DNA of 64,000 bases, from the NCBI GenBank assembly GCA_964441945.1, contig CAYTWB010000004.1:59489-123488 (forward strand), in the 5' to 3' direction. Shown piece by piece: positions 8,592 through 20,634 of this stretch (the stretch's first letter is position 1; each line of letters opens with the position of its first letter). The notes beneath the pieces were generated by a model that worked only from the letters and a program-made list of their open reading frames with translations, was not told the origin of the DNA and did no database searches. The position numbers were made by a program, and so were the translations under genes. Source of the stretch: JADGQM01 sp964441945 (GTDB taxonomy: Bacteria > Desulfobacterota > Syntrophobacteria > Syntrophobacterales > Syntrophobacteraceae).

Positions 8592-9617
8592 CTACTTGAA
8601 CGGTGGTGAGTACATCAAACCGCCGTCCTTCCACTGCGCGTTGAGGCCGCGTTTGAGGCCGAGTTTGGTCTTTTCGCCCACATTGGCTTCGAAAATCTCC
8701 CCGTAATTGCCCACCTTCTTAATGATATTGTAGGCCCACTTTTCGTCCAACCCCAGGGCCTTGCCATTGCCGGGTGTAACCCCAAGGAATCGCTGAATGT
8801 TAGGGTCTTTGCTTTTCAGCATCTCATCGACGTTCTTGGAGTTAATCCCCATATCCTCTGCGGCGATCATGGCCAGTACACTATAATTGACAATATCATA
8901 CCATTGCTCGTCACCATGACGCACAACCGGCGCCAGAGGTTCTTTGGAAATGATTTCCGGCAAGACGACATAATCACCAGGATTGGGTGCTACGGCTCGA
9001 ATGCCCGCCAACTGAGAAGCATCCGAGGTCAATACATCACACCGGCCTGCAAAGAAGGCCTTGTTGAGCTCGATGTTCTGTTCGATAACCACAGGTTTCA
9101 TATTCAGGTTGTTGGCTCGGAAATAGTCGGCCACATTCTGTTCCGTCGTAGTTCCCGGTAGAACGCATACACTGGCACCCTTCAATTCCTTCGCGCTCTT
9201 GACCCCCAGTTTTTTGGGAACAAGGAAACCCTGACCGTCGTAATAATTCACTTGAGCGAAGTTCAAACCGAGGTCCGTGTCGCGTGTCAGTGTCCGGGTG
9301 GCATTCCGACAGAGCACGTCAACTTCCTTGGATTGCACAGCGGTAAATCGAGTCTGGGTTGTGAGGGTGACATATTTGATCTTCTCCGGATCGCCAAAGA
9401 TGGCCGCAGCGATGGCCCTGCCCGTGTCCACATCCAGTCCACGCCACACGCCTTTTTCGTCGGGCATGCCGAAACCAAAGAGACCGCCGTTAACGCCCAC
9501 ACTGAGATAGCCCCGTGCCTTCACCGCATCCAGGGTTTCACCGGCCATCGCTGCGACCGGAGCCAACAGCAGGACCAATGCCAATGACACAAGAACGGTT
9601 GCCTTAATGAGCTTCAT
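8592..9617 (-). CDS. aapJ: Periplasmic amino-acid-binding protein AapJ
   Basis: A 341-residue solute-binding protein. Residues 1-25 form a clear Sec signal peptide (basic MKLIK, a Leu/Val/Ala core, cleavage after AMA). The mature part matches the SBP_bac_3 fold, with the substrate-contact regions GVNGGLFGFG, RNATRTLTRD and DVLTSDASQLAGIR typical of the general L-amino-acid-binding AapJ/BztA group. A strong AGGAGGAGGG site precedes the ATG at 9615-9617. It heads the operon, and the best promoter seen lies ~300 bp upstream, implying a long leader. Confidence 0.94.
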   Translation of the reverse strand: MKLIKATVLVSLALVLLLAPVAAMAGETLDAVKARGYLSVGVNGGLFGFGMPDEKGVWRGLDVDTGRAIAAAIFGDPEKIKYVTLTTQTRFTAVQSKEVDVLCRNATRTLTRDTDLGLNFAQVNYYDGQGFLVPKKLGVKSAKELKGASVCVLPGTTTEQNVADYFRANNLNMKPVVIEQNIELNKAFFAGRCDVLTSDASQLAGIRAVAPNPGDYVVLPEIISKEPLAPVVRHGDEQWYDIVNYSVLAMIAAEDMGINSKNVDEMLKSKDPNIQRFLGVTPGNGKALGLDEKWAYNIIKKVGNYGEIFEANVGEKTKLGLKRGLNAQWKDGGLMYSPPFK

Positions 9618-9923
9618 AGTACCCTCCTCCTAAACTCAAAGGTCCTAATGCCAAGGTCGGCAGAGGGACATCCCCCCTGTCCCGACGTACATCCCATCTG
9701 AGCTTATTCCGTGGCTCCCATGCAACGGGTCCTTCCCGGTAAAAAAAACACCTAAGAAACAGCTGAAACTGCCAACTCCGGAGATTGGATGGCTTGATTA
9801 CCGGAACCGGCCTGGCCTTTGGACGAACCCTCGTTCCGGCCGAGGCGCTCATTAAAAATAATGAACTGGAAATTTGAGGGAAATAACAGTCTATACCGAA
9901 CTTATATCAGCAACCCAAGCATC

Positions 9924-9953
9924 TCTATAGCAACTTGCGACAACCTCTGTCAA
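9924..9953 (-). promoter_or_regulatory. Sigma-70 promoter for aapJQMP
   Basis: On the minus strand: a perfect TTGACA (-35, 9948-9953), an 18-bp spacer and TATAGA (-10, 9924-9929). Transcription would start near 9917, about 300 nt before aapJ. The 9618-9917 leader holds no gene; it contains small inverted repeats such as GGGACA/TGTCCC but nothing recognised. Confidence 0.6.
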
Positions 9954-9978
9954 GAATCCTGCACAACAGCCTGGTACA

Positions 9979-10090
9979 TATGCGTGAACTTAAGGATTTC
10001 CCGTGTGGTACCAAATGGTTACAAAACCGGCAAGTCTCCCGAACGTCATTCCGGCATGTTTCAAGCCGAGGACCGGCATCCAGGAATCAC
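9979..10090 (-). repeat. Dispersed two-hairpin repeat, copy 1
   Basis: A copy, inverted relative to those at 26591 and 56261, of a repeat whose core includes TTCCGGCATG and a conserved tail around CGTGTGGTACCAAATGG. It covers the tail plus the second hairpin. It is non-coding and lies between divergent aapJ and pfk. Confidence 0.7.
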
Positions 10091-10526
10091 GCGGCTTTCT
10101 GGATATCGGCCTTCGGCGATATGACGTATGCGGGTATCTTTTCAGACGGCTTCTCACTGTGTTAACAGAATAAATGGACTTCACTCAAGAATCACACTGA
10201 GGTATAGCTGTCGTGGTGTACAGTGTCACAGAAATGAATGGCCAAATTCCCCTTCGTCGTACCGGCAAGCTTTAGGCCGGTATCCAGGAAGCCTTTCCGG
10301 ATTTCGGCCGGAAACATGCCGGAACGACGACCTGCCGGAATGGTCGCTCTATTTTGCAGCACTGTACCAAGCAGTGCGTCCCTCGACGGGGGCACAGTCA
10401 CATCTGTCGATGAGCAGGCAGGGGTCCCCCGATAAGGTAGTGGAAGGAAGCACTGCTGCACGTCTCTGGAGCGGCTTGAGGCGGCTTCATTCAATGTCAC
10501 GGTTTTGGTCAAAGATGGAGATAACC
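10091..10526. other. Intergenic region with degenerate repeat
   Basis: No convincing gene. Around 10250-10340 there is a diverged relative of the dispersed repeat, with GCCGG-containing inverted repeats and CATGCCGGAACGACG. Frames that stay open through here lack a ribosome binding site and recognisable protein features. Confidence 0.5.
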
Positions 10527-11813
10527 ATGGAAAGCTGCAATGTTGACTTCCAGGCCGCGAACCTGGGTGAATGCCGAATCCCGTCGCCTCTGGTCGGGTT
10601 GCATTTCGTGGATGATGACGAGCGGGTCTTCTATTTCTCAAACCCGAAGGATGCGAAGGCTTGCCTGGAGGCTGGAGAGGAGCCGCCCAGCTTCGAGGTC
10701 GCCGGGCCGCGTCGAATGATCTATTTCGATCCCTCCAAGCTCAAAGCGGGGATCGTTACCTGCGGTGGCCTTTGTCCCGGTTTGAATGACGCTATCCGGG
10801 CCATTGTGATGAGCCTGTTCCATCACTATGGAGTGCGCACTGTGTTTGGTTTTCGATACGGCTATGAGGGGCTGTCGCCCAAACACGCGCATGCCCCTTT
10901 GGAGCTGACTCCCGATTTCGTTCGAGACATCCATGAGAGAGGGGGAACCGTTTTGGGTTCGTCCCGCGGTCCCCAGGACGTATCCGAAATGGTCGACACC
11001 CTTGAGCGCATGAATGTGGGACTTCTTTTCACCATAGGGGGAGATGGGACCTTGCGGGGCACTCAAGCGATGGCGGAAGAGATCGCCCGGCGCAAACTGA
11101 AAATTGCACTGATCGGTATCCCCAAAACAATAGATAACGATGTACCCTATATCGAAGAATCGTTCGGCTTTGAGACGGCTGTTACGGAGACGAGGACCGC
11201 CATATACTCGGCCAGGAGTGAAGCAGAGGGGGCCAGAAACGGCATAGGTCTGGTGAAGCTCATGGGTCGGCATTCCGGATTCATTGCCGCATATGCCACG
11301 CTTGCCAACAGTGTGGTCAATTTCTGCCTCATCCCGGAAGTCCGCTTCACAATTGAAGGATTCCTCGCCGCTCTGAGGGAACGGTTGGACAAGAGAGGCC
11401 ACGCCGTGATCGTTGTGGGTGAGGGGGCCGGACAGGACCTGATGGAGGCGACCCATGCAAAGGACGCATCAGGCAACATCCGCCTCGGAGATATTGGAGT
11501 CTTTCTGAGAGATCAGATACGTCAGCATTGTGCAAAATGCGGCATGGAGGTCAACTTGAAGTACATTGATCCCAGCTATACGATTCGGAGCATGCCTGCG
11601 AATTCGAGAGATTCCGTCTTCTGCCTGCTTCTCGGCTACAATGCGGTGCACGCCGCCATGGCGGGGCGCACCAATATGGTCGTCGGCTTTTGGAAAAATG
11701 AATACACTCATCTGCCCATTAGACTGGCCGTCTCGGGGCGAAAACAAGTCGATCCGGAGGGAAAGCTTTGGACCAGCGTGTTGACGGCTACCGGGCAGCC
11801 CAAAGTCATGTAG
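10527..11813 (+). CDS. pfkA: 6-phosphofructokinase (TP0108/plant-like clade)
   Basis: A 428-residue phosphofructokinase that phosphorylates fructose-6-phosphate in glycolysis. Motifs in order: GGLCPGLNDAIR (nucleotide loop), GGDGT (phosphoryl-donor site), GIPKTIDND (catalytic Asp), MGRHSGFIA (substrate site) and the C-terminal SMPANSRDS. Gly in GGDG favours ATP over pyrophosphate, while Lys in PKTIDND is shared with PPi enzymes and with the ATP enzymes of trypanosomes and plants. ATP use is therefore predicted but not certain. A GGAG six bases before the ATG at 10527 fixes the start. It is followed 92 bp later by transketolase, linking glycolysis and the pentose-phosphate pathway. Confidence 0.88.
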   Translation: MESCNVDFQAANLGECRIPSPLVGLHFVDDDERVFYFSNPKDAKACLEAGEEPPSFEVAGPRRMIYFDPSKLKAGIVTCGGLCPGLNDAIRAIVMSLFHHYGVRTVFGFRYGYEGLSPKHAHAPLELTPDFVRDIHERGGTVLGSSRGPQDVSEMVDTLERMNVGLLFTIGGDGTLRGTQAMAEEIARRKLKIALIGIPKTIDNDVPYIEESFGFETAVTETRTAIYSARSEAEGARNGIGLVKLMGRHSGFIAAYATLANSVVNFCLIPEVRFTIEGFLAALRERLDKRGHAVIVVGEGAGQDLMEATHAKDASGNIRLGDIGVFLRDQIRQHCAKCGMEVNLKYIDPSYTIRSMPANSRDSVFCLLLGYNAVHAAMAGRTNMVVGFWKNEYTHLPIRLAVSGRKQVDPEGKLWTSVLTATGQPKVM

Positions 11814-11905
11814 ACAGACAAAGACGATCCGAACCAATGCTGCTCCCAGCCTCTCAGACCACGACAAGTCCGAACATATTTGCCCACACAAGAGGAGAAC
11901 CAGCC

Positions 11906-13930
11906 ATGAACGCTACCCTGCCTCAACAACCGTCACTCGATGAACTGTGCATCAATACGATCCGCACACTCTCTATGGACGCGGTACAAAAGGCCAATTC
12001 GGGACATCCCGGCGCGCCTATGGGATTGGCGGCAGTTGCTTACGTCCTGTGGACCCGAGTGCTCAAGCATAATCCGAAGGACCCTGAATGGCCGGATCGG
12101 GATCGATTCGTACTCTCGGGGGGACATGCCTCAATGCTGCTCTACAGCCTGCTGCATTTGACCGGGTATGATCTGAGTCTCGAAGAGATCAAGAACTTTC
12201 GCCAGCTGGGCAGCAAGACGCCGGGCCATCCGGAATACGGACATACACCCGGTGTGGAGACAACCACGGGGCCTCTGGGACAGGGATTTGCCAACGCTGT
12301 CGGCATGGCGATGGCCGAACGGCATCTGGCCGGGATTTACAATGAACCCGGCCATGAGATCATAGACCACTACACCTATGTCATGTGCGGCGACGGAGAC
12401 ATGATGGAAGGGGTGACCTCTGAAGCCGCATCCCTGGCCGGACACATGGGACTCTCCAAGCTGATTTGTCTCTACGACGACAACCGGATTTCCATCGAAG
12501 GCAGCACAGCCATAACCTTCACCGAAGATGTCGCGCTGCGCTTCAAGGCCTACCAGTGGAACGTGCTGAGGGTCGATGACGGAAATGATCCGGGCGCAAT
12601 CCTTGCCGCCCTGGAGTCGGCTCAGGCGGAATCCCTGAGACCGACCCTGATTCTCCTGCGGACACACATCGGGCATGGCAGCCCCAATAAGCAGGATTCT
12701 GCAGCTGCCCATGGCGAACCTCTGGGCGTGGAAGAGGTCCGGCTCACCAAGGAAAAGTACGCATGGCCCGAAGATGCGTTTTTCCATATACCCGATCAGG
12801 CCCTTGAGGTCTTTAGAGCGTGCGTAAAGAAGGGAAGCGAGGCGGAAACCTTTTGGCGGGAAAGACTCGCAGCCTATGCCGAAGCATTTCCCGACCGGGC
12901 CGATCGACTGCGAAATGATCTCAACGGCACCCTGCCGGATGGATGGGACAAGGCCCTACCGGATTTTCCCGAAACAACTTCGATGGCCACTCGAGAGGCT
13001 TCCGGTATGGTCCTCAATGCAATCGCCAAAAGCGTTCCCACCCTCATTGGGGGATCAGCCGATCTGGCCCCGTCGACGAAGACCCTGATCAAGGACTCCC
13101 GAGATTTTCAGAAGGACAGCCATGAAGGCCGGAATATCCGTTTTGGAGTTAGAGAACACGCCATGGGGAGTATCCTTTCCGGAATAGCCCTGCACAAAGG
13201 CCTTCGTCCCTATGGAGCAACCTTCCTTGTCTTTGCGGACTACATGAGGCCGGCGATACGCCTCGCCGCCCTGATGAAACTCCCTGTGATTTACATCCTG
13301 ACCCATGACAGCATCGCAGTCGGAGAAGATGGTCCAACCCATCAACCAGTTGAACACCTCGCCGCTTTGAGAGCGATACCGGGTCTGACCGTGATCCGCC
13401 CGGCCGATGCAACGGAGACCGCCGAAGCATGGCGACAGGCTGTTGCTTCGGCTCATGGCCCCGTAGCGCTCATCTTAAGCAGGCAAAAGCTCCCGGTCCT
13501 GGACCGTCAGAAATACGGCCCGGCTGAAGGCCTTTCAAAGGGTGCTTACATCCTTGCCGATTCGGCAGGCAAACCTGATATGATCCTCATTGGCACAGGG
13601 TCTGAGCTTCACCTGGCCCTCGAAGCCGCCAGGCAACTGGCCGGGGAAGGCATTTCCACGCGCGTGGTGAGCATGCCGAGCTGGGAGCTCTTCGAAAGAA
13701 CTTCACAGGAATACAAAGATACGGTCCTGCCGGCTGACGTCAAAGCCCGCATAGCAATCGAGGCCGGCATTCCAATGGGCTGGGAACATTACGTGGGAAG
13801 CGGCGGCGCGGTTATCGGCATGGCAGGCTTCGGCGCCTCGGCACCGGGAGAGGTGCTAATGAAGGAATACGGTTTCACTGCAGGACATGTTGTTAAGAAG
13901 GCGCTCGAAATGCTGAAAAGGCAGATCTGA
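11906..13930 (+). CDS. tkt: Transketolase
   Basis: A 674-residue thiamine-diphosphate enzyme of normal family length, moving two-carbon units between sugar phosphates in the non-oxidative pentose-phosphate pathway. The N-terminal substrate His and neighbours (NSGHPGAPMG), the ThDP/Mg site (GDGDMMEGVTSEA with the later DDN), the Glu-containing pyrimidine-domain motif (RFGVREHAMG) and the HDSI-GEDGPTHQPVE segment are all intact. GAGGAG eight bases upstream sets the ATG at 11906. It is probably in one transcript with the phosphofructokinase gene upstream and the radical SAM gene 43 bp downstream. Confidence 0.96.
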   Translation: MNATLPQQPSLDELCINTIRTLSMDAVQKANSGHPGAPMGLAAVAYVLWTRVLKHNPKDPEWPDRDRFVLSGGHASMLLYSLLHLTGYDLSLEEIKNFRQLGSKTPGHPEYGHTPGVETTTGPLGQGFANAVGMAMAERHLAGIYNEPGHEIIDHYTYVMCGDGDMMEGVTSEAASLAGHMGLSKLICLYDDNRISIEGSTAITFTEDVALRFKAYQWNVLRVDDGNDPGAILAALESAQAESLRPTLILLRTHIGHGSPNKQDSAAAHGEPLGVEEVRLTKEKYAWPEDAFFHIPDQALEVFRACVKKGSEAETFWRERLAAYAEAFPDRADRLRNDLNGTLPDGWDKALPDFPETTSMATREASGMVLNAIAKSVPTLIGGSADLAPSTKTLIKDSRDFQKDSHEGRNIRFGVREHAMGSILSGIALHKGLRPYGATFLVFADYMRPAIRLAALMKLPVIYILTHDSIAVGEDGPTHQPVEHLAALRAIPGLTVIRPADATETAEAWRQAVASAHGPVALILSRQKLPVLDRQKYGPAEGLSKGAYILADSAGKPDMILIGTGSELHLALEAARQLAGEGISTRVVSMPSWELFERTSQEYKDTVLPADVKARIAIEAGIPMGWEHYVGSGGAVIGMAGFGASAPGEVLMKEYGFTAGHVVKKALEMLKRQI

Positions 13931-13973
13931 GGCCTAGGGCCTCCCGGTTCTGCAAATCAGGTCTGGAATATCG

Positions 13974-15629
13974 ATGCGCCGCCAGAGGTCCCCTATCCTT
14001 TTGGTCCACCCGCCGGTGGTAAAGCCCTGTGAACCTCCGGCGGGCATTGCCAGGCTTCTCGGCGCACTGAACCACCATGGGGTCCCATGCACTGCGGTAG
14101 ACCTGAACATGGAGGCCCTCCTCAGTATCATGAAAGGCTCAGTCGGGCCGACCGACAGGTGGACCCGTCGAGCCGTTCGCAATCTCTCGACAAACCTCAG
14201 CCGCATCAGAAATCGAGACCTCTACCAAGGCATCGATCGCTATCTCCGCACCGTCCAGGACCTGAATCGTGTGCTTGAAATGTCGTTGCCCTCCGGCGAT
14301 GTTCGTTTGAGCCTGGTCAACTATCAGCATCGAGAGCTTGCGCCGGTGAGAAGCGACGATCTTCTCCGCGCTGCAGAAGCCCCCGAGATGAACCCCTTTT
14401 TCCCATATCTTCAAGAAAGGCTCAGCCAGATCATCGAATCACAGGCCCCCGCTATGGCCGGTGTGTCGCTCAACTATCTCAGCCAGGCACTCTGCACTTT
14501 TGCGATATTGGGGTTTCTCAGACGCACCTGCCCCGAGATCACTCTTGTGCTGGGGGGAGGCCTTGTAACCTCCTGGATGAGAAGACCGGGTTGGAAGGAC
14601 CCATTCACGGGACTTGTTGATCATCTGGTGTCGGGGCCGGGAGAGCAGGTCCTGCTTTCCCTTTGCGGCATTGACGATCCGATGCGGGCACGGTCCATTC
14701 CCAGCTATGAATTCGTTTCAGAGATCGTCCCGGCCGGGCGACCGTTTCAAAATGGTGCAGTCCCGGCTATGTCAGACCATGCGTCTTCTCCGCCTGCAAC
14801 TCCGGACAGCCGGCACGGCAACACGTATCTCTCCCCCGGATTCATCCTTCCCTACAGCTCATCAAACGGCTGCTACTGGGGCAAATGTGCGTTCTGCCCC
14901 GAGCGAGCGGAAGGCAATCCCTACGAGCCGATCCCTGTTTGTGAAGCCACAAAGGAAGTGCGGGTCCTTGGGCGAAAAACCCACCCGGTCATGCTCCACA
15001 TCCTCGACAACGCCATGACCCCTCGCCTTCTCAAGGCTTTTACCGGTGATCCTCCGGGAATCCCGTGGTACGGTTTTGCCAGGGTGACCACTCATCTCGC
15101 CGATGAGGATTTCTGCGTTGCCTTGAAGCATTCCGGGTGCACCATGTTACAGCTCGGCATCGAATCGGGCGATCAGAGCGTGCTCGACAGGGAGCAAAAG
15201 GGAATCAATCTGGAAGTTGTGTCACGTGCACTGAAGAACCTGCGCAAAGCAGAGATTGCAGCGTATGTATACCTGCTTTTTGGGACCCCTGCCGAGACAC
15301 TCAGGGAGGCTCGCAAGACCCTGCAGTTCACGGCACAACATGCCGGCGAGATTGGATTCCTCAATCTTGCCGTCTTCAACCTCCCCGTCTACGGGAAGGA
15401 AGCTGAGGCATTGACGACGAGAATGCACTACGAGGGGGACCTCTCTCTGTATGCGGATTTCGTCCATCCCAAGGGCTGGAATCGGCACCTGGTAAGGCAG
15501 TTCCTGGACAAGGAATTCAGAAGGGAGCCTGCCATTGCCTCGATCATCAGAAGAGATCCCCCCTTCTTCACTTCAAATCATGCCCCTTTCTTCTCCCATT
15601 TCAGGTCGTCAACCCATATCAAAACGTGA
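13974..15629 (+). CDS. Radical SAM protein with B12-binding-like N-terminus
   Basis: A 551-residue protein. The N-terminal ~240 residues begin ILLVHPPVVKP and include VLGGGLVTS, resembling the cobalamin-binding fold that precedes many radical SAM domains. The cluster motif is GCYWGKCAFC, so the cysteine spacing is C-x4-C-x2-C rather than the common C-x3-C-x2-C. Further radical SAM elements follow (MLQLGIESGDQSVLD, YVYLLFGTPAE). There is no TRAM or other tRNA-binding domain. Substrate is unknown; methylation or radical rearrangement are family possibilities only. It lies 43 bp after transketolase on the same strand. Confidence 0.85.
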   Translation: MRRQRSPILLVHPPVVKPCEPPAGIARLLGALNHHGVPCTAVDLNMEALLSIMKGSVGPTDRWTRRAVRNLSTNLSRIRNRDLYQGIDRYLRTVQDLNRVLEMSLPSGDVRLSLVNYQHRELAPVRSDDLLRAAEAPEMNPFFPYLQERLSQIIESQAPAMAGVSLNYLSQALCTFAILGFLRRTCPEITLVLGGGLVTSWMRRPGWKDPFTGLVDHLVSGPGEQVLLSLCGIDDPMRARSIPSYEFVSEIVPAGRPFQNGAVPAMSDHASSPPATPDSRHGNTYLSPGFILPYSSSNGCYWGKCAFCPERAEGNPYEPIPVCEATKEVRVLGRKTHPVMLHILDNAMTPRLLKAFTGDPPGIPWYGFARVTTHLADEDFCVALKHSGCTMLQLGIESGDQSVLDREQKGINLEVVSRALKNLRKAEIAAYVYLLFGTPAETLREARKTLQFTAQHAGEIGFLNLAVFNLPVYGKEAEALTTRMHYEGDLSLYADFVHPKGWNRHLVRQFLDKEFRREPAIASIIRRDPPFFTSNHAPFFSHFRSSTHIKT

Positions 15630-15679
15630 TCCGTCTGCATATGCCGCTTCTCAGAGCAACACAAATGTGATTGAATGGG

Positions 15680-15703
15680 GTCAAGTGCCGACACGCACTT
15701 GAC
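15680..15703. promoter_or_regulatory. 9-bp perfect inverted repeat
   Basis: GTCAAGTGC (15680-15688) and GCACTTGAC (15695-15703) are separated by six bases. There is no U-tract after it, so it is either a weak transcript end for the radical SAM gene or an operator for the gene starting at 15840. Confidence 0.4.
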
Positions 15704-15839
15704 AGCGCTGGATTTCGGCAGCTTCCATGGATTGGCGAAGTTGCCGTTGCGTCCGGCTGATTCCCAACCGGGAGTTGGTTGACCGCAGAAGGCGACTGAA
15801 TCGACATCACGAAGAGCAGCTCATCCACAGGGGATAGAC

Positions 15840-16643
15840 ATGAGGAAGTTCATCGCAGTATACGTTGACCTGGAAAATGTCGCGGGCATCTTGAATTTGG
15901 ACAAGATGCTCCAGGATATTATTCTGGAGGAGGACAGGGAAACTCCCGAAGACTATGTTTTCGCTGTGAAGTATGCCTGTGGAAATACGAACTCGATCTC
16001 AAGAATGCGTGAGCAGTTGATCAACCACAATTTCGATATTCGAGAAGCTCCCCATATCTCCGGAAAGAAAAACCGGGCCGACCTGATCATCAGTCTCGAC
16101 GCGTTTGAGAAGCTATATCTGAACAAGCCCTCTATCGACCGATTTGTTTTTGTAACGAGGGATTCCGATTTCTCGGTCATCATGGACATCTTGAGGAAAT
16201 ACGGCAAAGAGGTCTGGCTTATTACCCAGGCAGGAGATTCGCAACGGCCGATATTCACCAGTTGTACGGACAACATCATTATTCTTCCTCAACCGGAAAA
16301 GGCCGCTCCCAAAAAGGAGAAGAAGGACAAAAAAGCCAAAGCGGCTGAGCAGCTACCCGGTGAAAAAAAACCCCCGAAGGAAGAGGGGCCTGAAAGAGAT
16401 AAGGACGAGACCGCCGAAGAATTGTTCAAGACAGTCCTCACAAGCCTTGATCCCAGCGGGGAGCATCTCTTGACCGTTATTGCCAATAAAATGAGGCAAT
16501 TGGATAAGTCTTTCAAAATTAAGAATACGGCATACAAGAAGATGACAACCCTGGCTAAGGAATTCGAAAAGAAGGGATGGTTCAAATCGATCAAGAACAA
16601 GGAAGGCCATCTTATTATCATCGACCTGGACGTGTCGAAATGA
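15840..16643 (+). CDS. NYN-domain protein with C-terminal OST-HTH/LOTUS domain
   Basis: A 267-residue protein. Residues ~1-155 form a NYN (PIN-like, LabA/DUF88) nuclease domain with the acidic set DLENV (Asp near 10), RADLIISLDA and TRDSDFS. A Lys/Glu/Pro-rich linker (~155-195) follows, then a winged-helix module (~195-267, ELFKTVLTSL...KGWFKSIKNKEGHLIIID) that looks like an OST-HTH/LOTUS RNA-binding domain. The combination predicts an RNA-targeting nuclease or RNA-quality factor; no bacterial substrate is established for this architecture. It is monocistronic, and the 208-bp gap after it up to argJ holds nothing recognised. Confidence 0.82.
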   Translation: MRKFIAVYVDLENVAGILNLDKMLQDIILEEDRETPEDYVFAVKYACGNTNSISRMREQLINHNFDIREAPHISGKKNRADLIISLDAFEKLYLNKPSIDRFVFVTRDSDFSVIMDILRKYGKEVWLITQAGDSQRPIFTSCTDNIIILPQPEKAAPKKEKKDKKAKAAEQLPGEKKPPKEEGPERDKDETAEELFKTVLTSLDPSGEHLLTVIANKMRQLDKSFKIKNTAYKKMTTLAKEFEKKGWFKSIKNKEGHLIIIDLDVSK

Positions 16644-18055
16644 GCCGCTTCGCCTTTCTGCCTGCTTTCTAAAAGCATAGGTTCGACAAAGATGCCTTCT
16701 ACGTGATTTTGACCCGATCCAGCCCATTCGCTCTCAGTAGGTGAAGCAGAACAGTTACGCATCACACCGCCCGACGATCCACACGAGAGACAATTCCTAT
16801 CACCGAGTATAAGGAGTCCTGGTCACGTCCTCTCGGTTGGGTAGTCGTGTATTACGATCGATACGAAGCGTTGATCTTGACATAATCATACGAGAAATCG
16901 CAGGTATAGGTCGTGAATGAGGAGTCTCCCAGACCAAGGTCGAGATTCACCGCTATTTCCTTTTCGCGAAAAATTCGTGACGCCTTTTCTTCAGTCTCCT
17001 GATCGCCGATGGGAGTTCCTTCCCGGAAGACGCAAAGGCCACTGAAATAAAGTGCGACCCGTTCGGGAATCAGATGAACTCCTGCTCTTCCGGCAGCAGC
17101 GACAATTCTTCCCCAGTTGGCGTCCTCACCGAAAAAGGCGGTCTTGACCAGTGGAGAGTTGGCGACTGTGAAGGCTACCAGGCGGGCACTGGCTTCGTCG
17201 AGAGCGCCCGATACCCGAATTTCAATGAGTTTCGTTGCGCCTTCCCCATCCATCACGATCTGCTTTGCCAGGTCGAGAAGCACTGCCTTCAGCGCAGCTC
17301 CAAAAAGTCGGCTCTCCGAGCTGTCCCGGTCCGCTATGACAGGGTTGCCGGCAACGCCGCCGGCAAGAACCAGCAAGGTATCATTGGTACTGGTGTCGCC
17401 ATCTATGGTGATGGCATTGAACGACGCATCGGCAGCCGCGCGCACGCAATGTTCCAGGACGTCTTTTTCAATGGCGGCATCCGTGCAAACGAATGCCAGA
17501 AGCGTGGCCATGTTCGGCGCGATCATCCCGGCCCCTTTGGCAACACCACCGATCGTTACGACTCTTTCGCCGATCTTCACCCGTGTGGTTGCGAATTTTG
17601 GAACGGTATCGGTGGTCATAATGGATTGAGCGACCCGATCCCATCCATCAGCCTGCAGACCATCCACAAGTCGCAGCAGGGAGCCGGCGACGGCTTCCAC
17701 CCTCAGCTGCTGGCCGATTACGCCGGTTGAGGCAACCAGGACCTTCTCCGGGCGAACATCGAGTGCCCCGGCGACCAGGCGCGCCGTCTCGCGGGCCCGC
17801 AGCAACCCCGTCTCACCCGTACAGGCATTGGCTATTCCTGCGTTGACAAGGATTGCTTTCGTTGTTGACGAGGCCCGAAGATGCTCTTCACATACCATGA
17901 CGGGTGCCGCACAAAACTGGTTGGTGGTGAACACCCCGGCAGCCGTGGCCCCTTCTTGCGGATCGGCGACAATAAGCGCCAGATCCGGCCGACCGGTATA
18001 GCGCATTTCCGAATCTACGGCTGAAACACGAAAACCGGGGACAACGAATGGCCCT

Positions 18056-20584
<2,529 letters not shown>

Positions 20585-20634
20585 TTCCGCTACGCTCTTC
20601 TTTCTCTTTCAAGGATTACCCATCTATTGCCAAC

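Noticed and set aside
9979..10345. Transposon or IS remnant suspected in the repeat region
   Set aside because: No transposase fragment in any frame and no inverted-repeat ends flanking a coding core.
10128..10526. N-terminal extension of phosphofructokinase by 133 codons
   Set aside because: The extra sequence is translated repeat DNA. The family N-terminus and a GGAG site fit the ATG at 10527.
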